Below, one piece after another: positions 49,405 to 60,849 of a stretch of DNA of 64,000 nucleotides. A model generated the notes under the pieces. It did not search any database and was not told where the DNA came from. It was given only the letters and a program-made list of their open reading frames with translations. The translations under genes were made by a program, and so were the position numbers. This DNA is from Mesotaenium endlicherianum (lineage: Eukaryota > Streptophyta > Zygnematophyceae > Zygnematales > Mesotaeniaceae), in NCBI GenBank assembly GCA_009602735.1, contig WELA01013825.1, positions 219,590 to 283,589 of the forward strand, given 5' to 3'. Within the stretch, counting starts at the first letter, position 1. The number at the start of each line of letters is the position of its first letter.

Positions 49405-50150
49405 TGTAATGAATCAGTATATTAGTAGATATAATATTCATTTAAATATAATAGTTGATTTAGTTCAGCCTGCTGGACTTTAGTTAGTAGTCAGTCTGCT
49501 GAACTTTAGTTTATAATCAGTCTGCTGGACTTTACATAATTATCAGTTTAATGACTCGGCCAAAAGCAGCAGGCTGAAGTCAACTTAAGTCAGCTTGCTG
49601 ACACATTCTTTGACAGCCAGCTGACTTCCGTGCTCGGTAGCAGCGAACTGCCTTGATATGCATCTAAGTACCACCTGCTAGATGAATGGCCAGATGACAT
49701 CCCCATGATGGATGGCTATTCGGGATGATGGGAGATGGCGGTGGATTTGGTTAACCGAGGTCCTACCAACGTGGTTAACTCCCGGGTAGGCGGTGCCATC
49801 GCACTGACCGTTGAACAGTAAACTCATTCCATGTACATATGCTAGGCATTGCTCTCGAGTTCGGCATTCGGAAACGAGGCCAACTCTCTTGTACAGCTTA
49901 CTGAGAGAGATCTGAATCCAAGGCGAGAAGCCATTGATACGCACTGTCTTCTAACCTTGCTTATGTATGAGTTTACTGATTTGCATTATTGATGCTAGTT
50001 TACTCGCATTTGACTTACGAGTATTATTCACTGCTAGTGTGTTGTCCTTTGCCGTTAAACCAGTTAACGGAAAATACCATAAAGATTACTTGCTGATATA
50101 AAGATCTTTATTAATTGTTAATCGCCTATTTGGTAAGTCGATTCATTTCA
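49405..50150 (+). repeat. 5' LTR of the plus-strand chromovirus
   Basis: The 746-bp LTR has inverted ends TGTAATGAATC and GATTCATTTCA. It carries one more ~26-bp internal unit (CAGTCTGCTGAACTTTAG type) than the LTRs of the minus-strand copy. Confidence 0.93.
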
Positions 50151-50151
50151 G

Positions 50152-50163
50152 TGGTATCGGAGC
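50152..50163 (+). other. Primer-binding site, initiator Met tRNA type
   Basis: TGGTATCGGAGC starts two bases after the LTR. It differs at one base from TGGTATCAGAGC, the usual site complementary to the 3' end of plant initiator methionine tRNA. Confidence 0.85.
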
Positions 50164-50184
50164 AGTTATCACAGTCTTCCTTGT

Positions 50185-51663
50185 ATGGTAAGGACAAGGT
50201 CTCAAACTAGCAACTCCCGAGACATGGAGAACCAGGATAACGAGAATGTCGAAAACCAGGCGGAAAGCCATGTAGCGGGAAACCGTACCTATTCGGAAGC
50301 AGTAGCGGATACTGCAGCTAGGGAGGCTGCAGATGAGGCAGCTGCTATTGCCTCAGTCGCAGCTCAGCAAGCTGAGGAGGAGATAGCCAGACTAGAAGCT
50401 GAACAAGTAGCAAAGGCCGCTGAAGATATACAAAGGAGGGAAGGACAGCCAGCTGACGAGCGCACTGTTGAAGAACTTATGGCATCAAGGGCCAATGTTC
50501 TGAACCCACCTCCTGCTGTACAACTCAATGTAACCCTAGGTCGAATACATGACCGGTTGAATGCGGCAGGAATTGCTGCTGCAGGAGCAAGAGGGATTGT
50601 TGAGGACACTACTCAGCGAGTAGATGCCAATGCTGCTGCTGCATTTGCTAAGCTACCACCCCAAAATGTAGACTTGGGAGCATTGTTCGTTCAGATGCAG
50701 TCGCAAATGGCGACCATGTATCAGTCCCAGCAGGAGGACAAAAGAATCATAATGTCCCTACTCCGGGACAGAGACCAACTGGGGTCTCACACCACTAGTG
50801 GTGGTGGCCGAGGGCCTAGTAAGCCCAAGCCGAAACCTCCCCAGGACTATGATCCTGAGGGAAACAGAAAATATTACCTGATCAAGTTTCTCGCGGATGT
50901 TGAGCAGTGGCTGGAGAACTACCCAGAACTGCAAGATTACGAGAAGGTCAGGCACACCGGTGCGCTACTGAAAGGCAGTGCCGCAGACTGGTGGCTTTAC
51001 TGGAAGGAAGAGCGTAAGGCTCGGCAACTCGGTGACCCTACGTGGGTAGAGTTTGTCGAGAAGTTGCATGAGAAGTTTGATGTCATCAACCAGCAGGAGA
51101 AAGCTATCTATGCGATGATCTCCCTGACACTGAAGCAGACCACTTCAGTTGCTGAGTTTGCTCAAAAGTTCCAAGAGAACATGATGAAGCAGCCTGATTT
51201 GCCAGAACGGTATAGGATAGCATACTTCAGGTATGGCTTGAAATCCGAGGTCTCTGGTCATTTTGCTGAGAAAAAGTATGAGAAACTGGCTGACTTGATC
51301 CAGGATGCTGACGCCTGGGATCAGCAGCAGTTCAATCACAAGCGCCAGAGTAACGCTTTGGTGTCTAAGATTGTCAAAAAGCCCCACGGTTCCTACAATG
51401 CAGTTGAAGGAGACCAGGCTGAGGATAATCAGGGTGATGAATATGAGTATGAGTACAATGCTATTCAGTCTAGAGGTAGAGGTGGTCCCTCTCGAGGTGG
51501 CTATGGAAGGGGTGGTGGTAGGACTAAGCCGAGACCAGCCTCAGCAAAATCTACTTGCTACCATTGTCAGCAGAAAGGCCACTACAGAGAACAGTGTCCG
51601 GTCAAGCACCTGCCTAAGGTCGAGAGAAAAGACCAGCCTTTAAAAGACAGCAACAGTCAGTAA
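50185..51663 (+). CDS. gag: gag polyprotein of the chromovirus
   Basis: The 492-codon ORF begins 34 bases after the LTR. It has an Ala/Glu-rich coiled N-terminal part, a retrotransposon-gag capsid part around residues 235-390 (including [20 protein letters not shown] and [20 protein letters not shown]), an RG-rich stretch and a CCHC zinc knuckle ([14 protein letters not shown]) near residue 463. Gag forms the particle that packages the element RNA. Confidence 0.92.
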   Translation: MVRTRSQTSNSRDMENQDNENVENQAESHVAGNRTYSEAVADTAAREAADEAAAIASVAAQQAEEEIARLEAEQVAKAAEDIQRREGQPADERTVEELMASRANVLNPPPAVQLNVTLGRIHDRLNAAGIAAAGARGIVEDTTQRVDANAAAAFAKLPPQNVDLGALFVQMQSQMATMYQSQQEDKRIIMSLLRDRDQLGSHTTSGGGRGPSKPKPKPPQDYDPEGNRKYYLIKFLADVEQWLENYPELQDYEKVRHTGALLKGSAADWWLYWKEERKARQLGDPTWVEFVEKLHEKFDVINQQEKAIYAMISLTLKQTTSVAEFAQKFQENMMKQPDLPERYRIAYFRYGLKSEVSGHFAEKKYEKLADLIQDADAWDQQQFNHKRQSNALVSKIVKKPHGSYNAVEGDQAEDNQGDEYEYEYNAIQSRGRGGPSRGGYGRGGGRTKPRPASAKSTCYHCQQKGHYREQCPVKHLPKVERKDQPLKDSNSQ

Positions 51664-51731
51664 TCCAGTCTACTGACTGTGAGGATGCTAGAGATAGTGA
51701 GTCGTCACTAGCTGCCCTCGTAGCAGGTATT

Positions 51732-54700
51732 ATGGGTCCTGCTGAACTGGATTCACTATGCATGCCTGACAACCAGATAAAGGAGACCATCAGCAATATA
51801 GACGTCCAGAGAGTGCACACTCTGGATGCTCTTGTTCCACCTGATGTCCAACATTTCTTTGCTACGTCAGGAGAACAATGCGAAAGTCAGGAAAAGACAG
51901 TCCCCCCTATCCTACTGCATTGCATGATTGCAGGTAGGAAGGTGAGGGCATTTGTTGACGGAGGGGCGTCACATACTTTTATCCACAAGGACTTAGTTAA
52001 GCGGCTAAGGCTGCCTACTGTCACCCAAGGGAATAGAAAAATATTCCTTGGAGATGCCTCAAGTATCCCGGGAGGAGTTATAACCAAGCCTATTGAGGTC
52101 CAGTTAGGTTCTGGCATTGCAGTTCTAACTGAAACGCTTACATTTGAGGTACTCAACACTGGCTTTTATGATCTCGTGCTAGGCAGGTCCTGGCTTAATA
52201 GACATCAAGCTGAAGTGTGTTGGAGCAGAGGTACAGTTAAAGTGAGAGGAGCCAGTGATGGGCAGACTGACTTGGCACCCACCAGTGCTCTTCCTCTTGT
52301 CCTGTGTGGATGGCAAATGAAGGAAAAGAAGAGGCTTCCAGAAGGATGCAAGTTGCTGAATGCAATGGAGTTCGTCAAAAGCTGGAACCAGAAGGAAGAC
52401 AGAATGTTCTGTCTGCTGCTAAGAGAGGTACCTCCTCAACCTGAAGAAGTGGTTGAGAAAAAGGTACACCCTCCGGAACACCCTACTGCTGCAAACATTG
52501 TTGCTCAGTACACGGATGTGTTTAATATGCCTCCAGGACTACCCCCTAAGCGGGAAGTAGATCATAGGATTGATTTATTACCTGGTAGCCAGCCACCCTG
52601 GCAACGCACGTATGGCTTGTCTTATTTGGAGAGTGAGGAGTTGAAAACACAGATTGCAGAGCTGGAGGAAAATGGTTACATTTCTCCCAGTAAATCACCG
52701 TACGGCGCACCTATCCTATTTGTTAAGAAAAAGGATGGCAGTATGCGGATGTGTGTGGATTACAGAGCCCTGAACAGAATTACAGTAAAGAACAAGTATG
52801 CTTTACCCAGAATCGAGGACTTGCTTGATACCCTGTCTGGCGCTAAGGTGTTCAGTAAGATAGATCTCAAGAGTGGTTATCATCAAATCAGAATTGCTGA
52901 GGGGGATGAACACAAGACTGCTTTCCGCACACGTTATGGACACTATGAGTTCAACGTGATGCCATTTGGACTGACTAATGCTCCTGCTACCTTTATGGGT
53001 GCTATGAATGACATTTTCAGACCTTATTTGGATAAGTTTGTGCAAGTTTTCCTGGATGATATTTTAATTTTCTCTAAAGATGAAGCTCAGCACACTGAAC
53101 ACTTAAAGAAAGTGCTGGACACTCTGCGGAAAAATCACTTGTATGCTAAAATGAGCAAGTGTGATTTCTTTAAGGAAAGTATTGAATTCTTAGGCCACGT
53201 TGTCAGTAAAGAGGGCATCAGTGTGGATCCTAAGAAAGTCCAGACCATAAGGGACTGGCCAGTACCACAGTCTGTCTCTGAAGTTAGATCCTTCCTCGGG
53301 TTGGCTAACTACTATAGGAGATTTATTGAGAATTATTCCACAAAGGCCAGTAAACTGACTGACCTTACTAAGAAAGACATCGGGTATGTGTGGGGGGAAG
53401 AGCAGCAGGCTGCCTTCCAGACCCTTAAAGATGCCCTTTGTTCTGCCCCAGTGCTAGCCGTGTATGACCCCAGCAAACCGGTGCAGGTGGTTACTGATGC
53501 CTCTGATTTTGCCATGGGTGCTATTTTGTTGCAGCCTGCTGACAAAACCACAAAGGATGGTAAGGTACGGCAGGAGTGGCATCCTGTGTTGTATGAGTCT
53601 ATGAAATTTAATCCAGCGGAGATTAATTACTCAGTGCATGATAAAGAGCTGCTAGCTATCATTCATGTACTCAAACAGTGGAGAGCATACTTACATGGTA
53701 AAGCTTTTAAGGTGATTACAGATCATCTAGCTCTGACCCACTTTCAGAAGAAGTCCAAGCTGTCGAGGAGGGAGAACCGCTGGAGCCAGATGCTGGAGCA
53801 GTTCCAAGTCCAGATCGACTACAAACCAGGGAAGTTGAATCCTGCTGATGCACTCTCTAGAAGACCTGACTTGCAAGAAAGGAACTTTAGTCAGCATGCT
53901 GTAGATAAAGTCCTGTGTGCACTCACTTCACTAAAGGTGAAAAAGTCCTTCCTTGAACAACTTAGGAAAGCCTACCTTTCTGACCCAACATTTGAGCCCA
54001 GCCCCACTACTGGTATGTGTCGTGCTACCGCACTCGGGTATAAGCTCAAGGGAGGGGTCTGGGTGACTGAAACCACTTCAGGCAGGCTGAAGCTGGTCAT
54101 TCCTAATAATTTGGAAATAAGGTCTCTCTTACTGAGTCAAGCTCATGACAGTCTCCTGGGTGGACATTTGGGGCAGGCCAAAACTGTTGGCAAACTGGCA
54201 AAACATTATCATTGGGAGGGGTTACCCCGGGAGGTCTTGAAATATGTCAAGTCCTGTGACCAGTGTCAGAGAAATAAGTCTCGGCACACACCACCCGGAG
54301 GTCTCTTGCAACCGCTACCCATCCCAGCGGGACGCTGGGAAACTATATCCATGGACTGGGTGGTCTCACTACCAAGAACTGCCAACGGGCATGATTCAAT
54401 ACTGGTAGTCGTGGATAAACTGACAAAAATGGTCATTTTTATCCCCACAACTGTCAAAGTGACTGCACTCGAAACAGCGAGACAGTTTTACAACCATGTA
54501 GTATGCCAACATGGGCTCCCTTCTAATATCATCTCAGACAGAGACTCAAAATTCACCTCTAAGTTCTGGAGAGCTTTAATGGGGTTAATGGGAGTCAAAC
54601 AGCTGCTCAGCACAGCAAACCACCCTCAGACTGATGGGCAGACTGAAAGAACTAACCGAGTTCTGCAGGAGGTGCTGAGAGCATATATTAACCAAAAACA

Positions 54701-55448
54701 AGATAATTGGGATGACCTGTTGCCTCAAATTCAGTTTGCGGTCAACAGTGCGGTGCACGCGTCAACGGGCAAAACTCCTTTTGAACTCAGCCTGGGTAGA
54801 GTCCCTAAGTCTCCTCTAGATGTGCTAGGGGAATCTTTAACTCACCCTGAAGGGATTGACAACCCGGTCTCCCTCCAGTTAACTCAGGAGTTTGCTGACA
54901 CCCTGTCAGAAGTCCAACGAAACTTGCACACGGCCCAAGAAAACCAACAAAAATACGCTAATCAACACCGTCGGGAACTGACATTTTCCAAGGGGGATTT
55001 AGTCAAACTGCATTCTCAGCACCTGTACCTCCCTGGTGTGGTCAAGAAAAAGCTTGGCCCTGTCTGGGTCGGTCCATATTCGGTGGTCCGTCGTGTCGGT
55101 CAGAATGCTTACAAACTGAACATGTCAGCTGAATACAAGGGGCACCCGGTCTTTAATGTCTCCTTCCTGGAACCGTACATCAAAGGTGATACACTGTTCA
55201 CAGGTCGGTTCCCTGTCCAACCGGGACCGGTCCCCGCTGTCCGGGACGGCGACCCTGAGGAATATGAGGTCGATGAGATTTTAGACGCTCGCTCGGTCCG
55301 TCGATCGTCTAAATATGTCATGAAATACCTCATTCGATGGAAGGGTTACGATGCCTCTGGGGACACTTGGGAGTTTAAGGACCACTTGACCAATGCCAAA
55401 GGGGCGTTGACACGGTTCCACCTTCGGGCCGCTGGAGTCCCTCCATAA
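51732..55448 (+). CDS. pol: pol polyprotein (protease, RT, RNase H, integrase, chromodomain)
   Basis: The 1,238-codon ORF follows gag. In order it has an aspartic protease motif ([10 protein letters not shown], residue ~75), reverse transcriptase ([33 protein letters not shown]), RNase H ([14 protein letters not shown]), an integrase with an HHCC finger (HDSLLGGH...CDQCQRNK) and the DDE blocks [14 protein letters not shown] and [12 protein letters not shown], and a C-terminal chromodomain ([22 protein letters not shown]). The chromodomain assigns it to the chromovirus branch of Ty3/gypsy. Confidence 0.95.
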   Translation: MGPAELDSLCMPDNQIKETISNIDVQRVHTLDALVPPDVQHFFATSGEQCESQEKTVPPILLHCMIAGRKVRAFVDGGASHTFIHKDLVKRLRLPTVTQGNRKIFLGDASSIPGGVITKPIEVQLGSGIAVLTETLTFEVLNTGFYDLVLGRSWLNRHQAEVCWSRGTVKVRGASDGQTDLAPTSALPLVLCGWQMKEKKRLPEGCKLLNAMEFVKSWNQKEDRMFCLLLREVPPQPEEVVEKKVHPPEHPTAANIVAQYTDVFNMPPGLPPKREVDHRIDLLPGSQPPWQRTYGLSYLESEELKTQIAELEENGYISPSKSPYGAPILFVKKKDGSMRMCVDYRALNRITVKNKYALPRIEDLLDTLSGAKVFSKIDLKSGYHQIRIAEGDEHKTAFRTRYGHYEFNVMPFGLTNAPATFMGAMNDIFRPYLDKFVQVFLDDILIFSKDEAQHTEHLKKVLDTLRKNHLYAKMSKCDFFKESIEFLGHVVSKEGISVDPKKVQTIRDWPVPQSVSEVRSFLGLANYYRRFIENYSTKASKLTDLTKKDIGYVWGEEQQAAFQTLKDALCSAPVLAVYDPSKPVQVVTDASDFAMGAILLQPADKTTKDGKVRQEWHPVLYESMKFNPAEINYSVHDKELLAIIHVLKQWRAYLHGKAFKVITDHLALTHFQKKSKLSRRENRWSQMLEQFQVQIDYKPGKLNPADALSRRPDLQERNFSQHAVDKVLCALTSLKVKKSFLEQLRKAYLSDPTFEPSPTTGMCRATALGYKLKGGVWVTETTSGRLKLVIPNNLEIRSLLLSQAHDSLLGGHLGQAKTVGKLAKHYHWEGLPREVLKYVKSCDQCQRNKSRHTPPGGLLQPLPIPAGRWETISMDWVVSLPRTANGHDSILVVVDKLTKMVIFIPTTVKVTALETARQFYNHVVCQHGLPSNIISDRDSKFTSKFWRALMGLMGVKQLLSTANHPQTDGQTERTNRVLQEVLRAYINQKQDNWDDLLPQIQFAVNSAVHASTGKTPFELSLGRVPKSPLDVLGESLTHPEGIDNPVSLQLTQEFADTLSEVQRNLHTAQENQQKYANQHRRELTFSKGDLVKLHSQHLYLPGVVKKKLGPVWVGPYSVVRRVGQNAYKLNMSAEYKGHPVFNVSFLEPYIKGDTLFTGRFPVQPGPVPAVRDGDPEEYEVDEILDARSVRRSSKYVMKYLIRWKGYDASGDTWEFKDHLTNAKGALTRFHLRAAGVPP

Positions 55449-55496
55449 CTGTCATTTCAGTTGACACGGGAAGGTGACAGGCGGTCCTGTCTCCAT

Positions 55497-55514
55497 TTAA
55501 GTTGGAGGGGAAAA
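55497..55514 (+). other. Polypurine-tract-like sequence after pol
   Basis: TTAAGTTGGAGGGG followed by AAAA lies about 50 bases after the pol stop. It repeats 13 bases of the tract just before the 3' LTR. Confidence 0.6.
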
Positions 55515-55715
55515 TATATGACAGTTAGTGAGCGAGAGCGATAAAAACACACTCATACGTTTATGTGTAGCGCATCGCAACTACGTCAACTTTTAGCAAT
55601 CATCCTGTAAGGTAAACAGCAGCGAAGCCACTATACTAAATACTAACATACTTCCTGCAATCCCTATGACAAAGGTCCATATCCTACTAACTTGTGCCCT
55701 GGTTACATGTGCAGG

Positions 55716-57413
55716 ATGGCGCCCACCACACAAAAGGAGGACAGAAAGCGCAAGGCAGAAGAAGCCAGGAGGACAATGGAGCAATACCAGAAGGAGCTGG
55801 CGGCGACGTCCCTCACCAGGAGAGAACAAGAAAGGGTCCGCAAACAACAAGAGGCGGCAGAAGAGGCACAGAGGAAGAAGGATCAGGAAGCGGAAAACCT
55901 CAGGAAGGCTGAGGAGGAGAGACAGAAGAAACAGCAAGAAGAAGCGGCAGCGGCAGAAGAGGAGAAAAGAAAAAAGATTGAAGCGGACAGACAGAAGAGC
56001 TTGGCCACTTACAGGTATACTGTGGTGGGTGGCCAAAACTTCGATAACCTGAAGGAAGCATTGCTGGCAGCCCAGGAGATCAACAGGCTGGAACAGACAA
56101 CACTGCTACAGAAGGAAGGAGCTACAGCACTGGACAGGTACATCGAGACACACACCGGCGTGGTCCTTTACGAAGATTATGCTAAGATGGTGGGCTATAC
56201 AGCAGAGCAGGCCCGGTATCTCGCAGATGATTCAGAGGACAAGCCGGTCCCCATACCGGGAATAGTGGGAGATCAGAGACTCATCCGGATGGTGAGCATG
56301 CGGCCCGATAGCTTTAAGGATACGGTATTCTACCTCACACTCCTGCCAGCTTACAATGAAGTTGAGAGAAGGAGCTGGGAGTACTTGGCCAGGGAAGCAG
56401 GACAGCAGATGTTCTCTCCCCACTGGTTCCCGTGTAAACTGAGGAAGGCTGAGCACGGACCCCAGTACTACCAGCAGCCAACAGACTGGAGGTGGATGAC
56501 CGTCACAAATAAGAAGCAGGAGTGTGACCGAGCCCAACCGGATGACTTCCACTATGGCCTAGACGGCTATCTCATCCTACCACCTCACATTGCCCCTTGG
56601 GACCCCAGGCTGAATGGATGCCTGAGCAATATGAATGCAGAGACCAAGGAACATAGGAGGAGGGGAAGAGACTACTTCTCTAAGGGAAAGCATGCCTTTG
56701 TCAAATGGGCAAAGAATGCAGGCCGGATAGATATCAGCAGGCTGAAGGCCAAGCAACCTCCAGCGCGCCCTAAGAAAGGGAGGTCGGTAGACTACTCCAT
56801 GTCTACTAGGGAGCAGGACGACTTAGTGGACGAGACCCCTACTCTCTCCGAGGAGGAGGATGAGGAGGCTGAGGAAGAAGAACAGGGCAGAGGAGAAGCA
56901 TCAGCAGCAGGTACTCAGGATACCCAGGGACAGGTAGGGGCGCTTCTTAAAGAACCACGATCAGGTGTTTGGAATGTGATCCCCGTTATGGCGACTACTG
57001 GACCCCGCGCTCGCTCCCACAGCCCACCTGCCCAAGCAGGGGAAGAAGCTGATCTGACTGTATTGGGCAGCAGACACAGGCAGAAATCCCCAGAGGACAG
57101 GGGTGCCAGAAGAGGGACACGCGGGTGGGCCAGAGGTATGCCAGCCTCCCCCTCCGCTCAGGGGCATGTACCTCTAGCCAATGTATTTCAGCATCCTACT
57201 GGAATGCCTGTCTATGTGGGCATCAACACCCAAGTGGTTGAAGAGCAGGCTACCATCCTTCGTTCTCCTCGAGGTCCAACTTTAGAGCAAACCGGGTTCT
57301 TTAGAAGGCCAGCTGACAGACCTAGAGGGCTGTCCAGATCTAGGTCCAGATCTCCGTCCCCTGATCCTGAAGCCCCAGAAACCACCCCTCAAAGTGACAG
57401 GCTGAAAAGATAG
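55716..57413 (+). CDS. Third ORF of the chromovirus, unknown function
   Basis: This long open frame (about 565 codons from the ATG at 55716; another ATG lies at 55707) sits between pol and the 3' LTR on the same strand. Residues ~1-100 are strongly charged (Glu, Lys, Arg, Gln) and should form a coiled coil. The middle (~105-330) looks globular. The last part is acidic, then Ser-Arg-Pro rich (SRSRSRSPSPDPE). I see no signal peptide or membrane segment, so it does not look like an envelope gene. The sister copy at 44306-45196 keeps the second half as an open frame, so the ORF belongs to the family. Function not recognised. Confidence 0.85.
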   Translation: MAPTTQKEDRKRKAEEARRTMEQYQKELAATSLTRREQERVRKQQEAAEEAQRKKDQEAENLRKAEEERQKKQQEEAAAAEEEKRKKIEADRQKSLATYRYTVVGGQNFDNLKEALLAAQEINRLEQTTLLQKEGATALDRYIETHTGVVLYEDYAKMVGYTAEQARYLADDSEDKPVPIPGIVGDQRLIRMVSMRPDSFKDTVFYLTLLPAYNEVERRSWEYLAREAGQQMFSPHWFPCKLRKAEHGPQYYQQPTDWRWMTVTNKKQECDRAQPDDFHYGLDGYLILPPHIAPWDPRLNGCLSNMNAETKEHRRRGRDYFSKGKHAFVKWAKNAGRIDISRLKAKQPPARPKKGRSVDYSMSTREQDDLVDETPTLSEEEDEEAEEEEQGRGEASAAGTQDTQGQVGALLKEPRSGVWNVIPVMATTGPRARSHSPPAQAGEEADLTVLGSRHRQKSPEDRGARRGTRGWARGMPASPSAQGHVPLANVFQHPTGMPVYVGINTQVVEEQATILRSPRGPTLEQTGFFRRPADRPRGLSRSRSRSPSPDPEAPETTPQSDRLKR

Positions 57414-57490
57414 TCAGTAAGGGAGGCTGGTCAGGGTCAGTGTCTTTATGTAAAGCTTTTGCAATTTAATGTTGTCGAGGCGACAACAAG

Positions 57491-57505
57491 TTAAGTTGGA
57501 GGGAT
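57491..57505 (+). other. Polypurine tract before the 3' LTR
   Basis: TTAAGTTGGAGGGAT abuts the start of the 3' LTR. This is the expected place for the primer of plus-strand DNA synthesis. Confidence 0.8.
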
Positions 57506-58250
57506 TGTAATGAATCAGTATATTAGTAGATATAATATTCATTTAAATATAATAGTTAATTTAGTTCAGCCTGCTGGACTTTAGTTAGTAGTCAATCTGC
57601 TGAACTTTAGTTAGTAATCAGTCTGCTGGACTTTACATAATTATCAGTTTAATGACTCGGCCGAACGCAGCAGGCTGAAGTCAACTTAAGTCAGCTTGCT
57701 GACACATTCTTTGACAGCCAGCTGACTTCCGTGCTCGGTAGCAGCGAACTGCCTTGATATGCATCTAAGTACCACCTGCTAGATGAATGGCCAGATGACA
57801 TCCCCATGATGGATGGCTATTCGGGATGATGGGAGATGGCGGTGGATTTGGTTAACCGAGGTCCTACCAACGTGGTTAACTCCCGGGTAGGCGGTACCAT
57901 CGCACTGACCGTTGAACAGTAAACTCATTCCATGTACATATGCTAGGCATTGCTCTCGAGTTCGGCATTCGAAAACGAGGCCAACTCTCTTGTACAGCTT
58001 ACTGAGAGAACTCTGAATCCAAGGCGAGAAGCCATTGATACGCACTGTCTTCTAACCTTGCTTATGCATGAGTTTACTGATTTGCATCACTGATGCTAGT
58101 TTACTCGCATTTGACTTACGAGTATTATTTCCTGCTAGTGTATTGTCCTTTGCCGTTTAACTAGTTAACGGAAATACCATAAAGATTACTTGCTGATATA
58201 AAGATCTTTATTAATTGTCAATCGCCTATTTGGTAAGTCAATTCATTTCA
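57506..58250 (+). repeat. 3' LTR of the plus-strand chromovirus
   Basis: The 745-bp partner of the 5' LTR starts TGTAATGAATC and ends ATTCATTTCA, followed by CTCTC. Confidence 0.93.
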
Positions 58251-58255
58251 CTCTC

Positions 58256-58480
58256 GCATGTGGATAGTTGACCTGGTTGATCACCGAGGGTTGACTCCGC
58301 ACGTGTGTCGGTGGATAGCTAGACCTTCTTGACCTTGCACCTTTGTTAAACTGACTCGCGGAAGCCATGTTCTTGGGTGCACAGGCTTAGTGTTCATTGG
58401 TCAACAGGCTTAGTGTTTAAATCCTGGGCCTACTTCCACCCTCTTCTCTTAGATTCTAATGTTTGCAAGAACAAAAACAT
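58256..58480. repeat. Right part of the third copy of the ~0.5 kb repeat
   Basis: The sequence continues the repeat broken off at 49399 (GTTGACCTGGTTGATCACCG against GTCGACCTGGTTGATCATTG at 42 kb). It therefore marks the original target of the chromovirus insertion. Confidence 0.6.
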
Positions 58481-58933
58481 GACGAACTTACGCTCTAAGT
58501 GAATTAGAGACGTTGATGTGGAAATTGCAAGTATTTTTTGTTTTACGTCTGCAAGTTTTCATCGTTTGGCGCCAATTTTACCTCACTGCATAAGTATTTT
58601 TAGAACTTCACTTTCATGCATGATGAATGCACTTGGGTTTCAACGGATATTTGGTCTTTGTCGTGCATCCGAATTCCTTAAAAAAAGGGGAATATCTCAG
58701 CTTCCTAGTGTATGCCCACAATTCCTTTCATGAGATGCTAAGTGGCTGCGAAGGTCGAAAATTGAAGGTTTGCGACATGAAATGTCGCAAACCAAAGTTT
58801 GACAAAGTGTTTAAATTTGGTCGATTTCACACGTGTTGTGTCTCATCGACAAACGAAACCCTCATAAGGCTTCTTGTTGCAGAGAAGCCTCATTGCAGCA
58901 GGAAGGTAGTTGCTACACATACCCGCGTAGACA
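58481..58933. other. Left flank or terminal part of the DIRS-like element
   Basis: No domain is seen. About 58455-58520 is an inverted match to about 42549-42610. The left end of the DIRS-like element may lie here but I could not define it. Confidence 0.35.
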
Positions 58934-59935
58934 TTGAATGCCGAGACTTACTCAAACAATCTTATGTCAGGCATACAAAACCGCTTGATAGAGTACCATA
59001 GATCCGCGAACACTCGAGACGCGGACGTATGTGCTCACTTACGGGCGATGACGGAGAGAGGTGAGGGAAGCCAGGGAGGCCCGAGCGACTTACGCAATGA
59101 TGGCAAGCAGGTCAATGGCGAGCAGATTAACGACATCGGTAGGGCGAGAGTAGCGAGCCAGCTTACTGCTGACGAAATTGCCAAATTACATGCAGAGTTC
59201 CTGAAAGAGTACGAAAGCCAGCAGGCCGAGCTCAGCAAGGCGGAAGCGGCTGAGCTCAAAGCTGCGCAGCACGCTGCTCATCTTGAAATGGCCAAGTTAC
59301 AGCAGGCAGTGAGCAAACTAGCGCAAAGCAAGGTCTCGCGAGCTCACGATGGCGAGGGAGCAGGGGCGGACATCCTGCAGCAGCTCAAGCGGCTCAAGAG
59401 GAAAAGTGAGGTTGCAGGTGTGGGCAAGTTGTCTGAGGGCAACCGCGCCCAAATAAAGGTCATGAACGACCTCGCGGAGTTGTGCCACAACGCTCAAGAT
59501 GCGCTGGACAAGGAAGACATTGAAGCGGCCCAAAGCGCGCTCACTGAAGGTTTGTCTTTGATAACTTTCCGCGGACTTGCATAGCTGCCTGTGATTAATG
59601 AGGTTGTCAAGTCCATGCAAACTAAGGATGAGAGCGAGGATTGGGAAAATCGGGTCCAAAAGCAAGTGGCTAAGAGTAAGAAGGACAAAGAGGAAGAGAG
59701 GGAGTTCAATTTTAGTAACCGCAAACCACGGGCCAGCCCGTATGCGTTTAAGGCTAACCCCCGCGCTCCTAGGATGTTAAGAAATGACTTGAGTTGCTGG
59801 CACTGCCACATGGTAGGCCACACATCTTGTGTTTGCCCTTCGGGGCCACCTAATGGCCCAGGCCCCCAACAGAGGCAGCCTTTGCTAGCACCTGCTCAGG
59901 TAGCAAACTTCCAGGGGCCTTATGGGCCGCCCTAA
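58934..59935 (+). pseudogene. gag-like region of the DIRS-like element (fossil)
   Basis: It encodes a Glu/Ala/Lys-rich helical protein and, near the end, a CCHC knuckle (CWHCHMVGHTSCVC). Parts of a broken element. Confidence 0.65.
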
Positions 59936-60849
59936 GGGCCTTATGGCTAGCCCCAGCGTTAACAGCATTTTTTGTTATTTGGAGTGTGAGTAGTTGGATA
60001 TGTTAACCAGGCCTTTGGCCTCCATGGACAAATTAAATTTTTTGGTATGATTATTATTATGATTATTTATTGGCAAAATTGTTGCTGCATTGGTTGGCCA
60101 CCTAGGCCCCCTGGACATTTGGGTGCACATGCTCACGTTAAGGAGCATAACATTGTTGGACGTGGGTGGGATATCAGGCCTAGGACTCCACTAATATTTG
60201 GTTATAATTATTGTTGTTATTGGTTATGTTTAATTGGTTGTTGACTCGGTCCTTGCTTGTGGTCGCTGCATACATGATGGTGTTTGTTGTAAATATGCGT
60301 GGCTGTTTTGTTGGTTGTTATAGTTGCCGTTACGTTACTTTGCTTGTTGGGCACAATAGTAGGCGGATGATGCATGTCCCTCTCATCGAGGGACGTACGC
60401 CGCACGTATGGATGTGCGTGGGTGGAAGAAAGCCCCTTCAGGCCTCCTAGGCGCTGGCAAATTGCGCACGAATGGAGACCATTCTCATTGAGCTTTGGTT
60501 CTGGCGGCTGGTGTTTTTTGGTTTGTTGGCGTGTCGCCCCTCGCGCACTGGCGCGTTGTATTGCAAGGCTGCTATAGGCCAGAGGAGTGTGGGCAAAAGG
60601 TTCTTAAAGCACAAATTGAATGCACGCGCACTGGCGCGAGTATGCATAAAGGCACCTGCCAGCCATATAGGCATTGGCAGTGGGAGCACGGTTGGGATCA
60701 CTCCTATGGAATTTTTGGATCGCCGCGTATAGAGGGGCTGCAATGCGATGTCAAAAGGGTGCACAACATGTGCCACACAAGTTGGTTGCCGATGCATGCA
60801 GAGAGTACCTTGATGCTGTAATTGCGGAGCAGGGTAATGGAGGATGCCA

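Larger units (their letters stand above)
49405..58250 (+). mobile_element. Ty3/gypsy chromovirus, looks whole, with a third ORF after pol
   Basis: An 8,846-bp element is bounded by LTRs 49405-50150 and 57506-58250 and by a CTCTC target duplication (49400-49404 and 58251-58255). The order is LTR, primer-binding site, gag, pol with chromodomain, third ORF, polypurine tract, LTR. The two LTRs differ at roughly 20 places in about 745 aligned bases by eye (near 2.7%), so it is not brand new but is younger than most repeats here. It lies inside a copy of the ~0.5 kb repeat. Confidence 0.93.
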
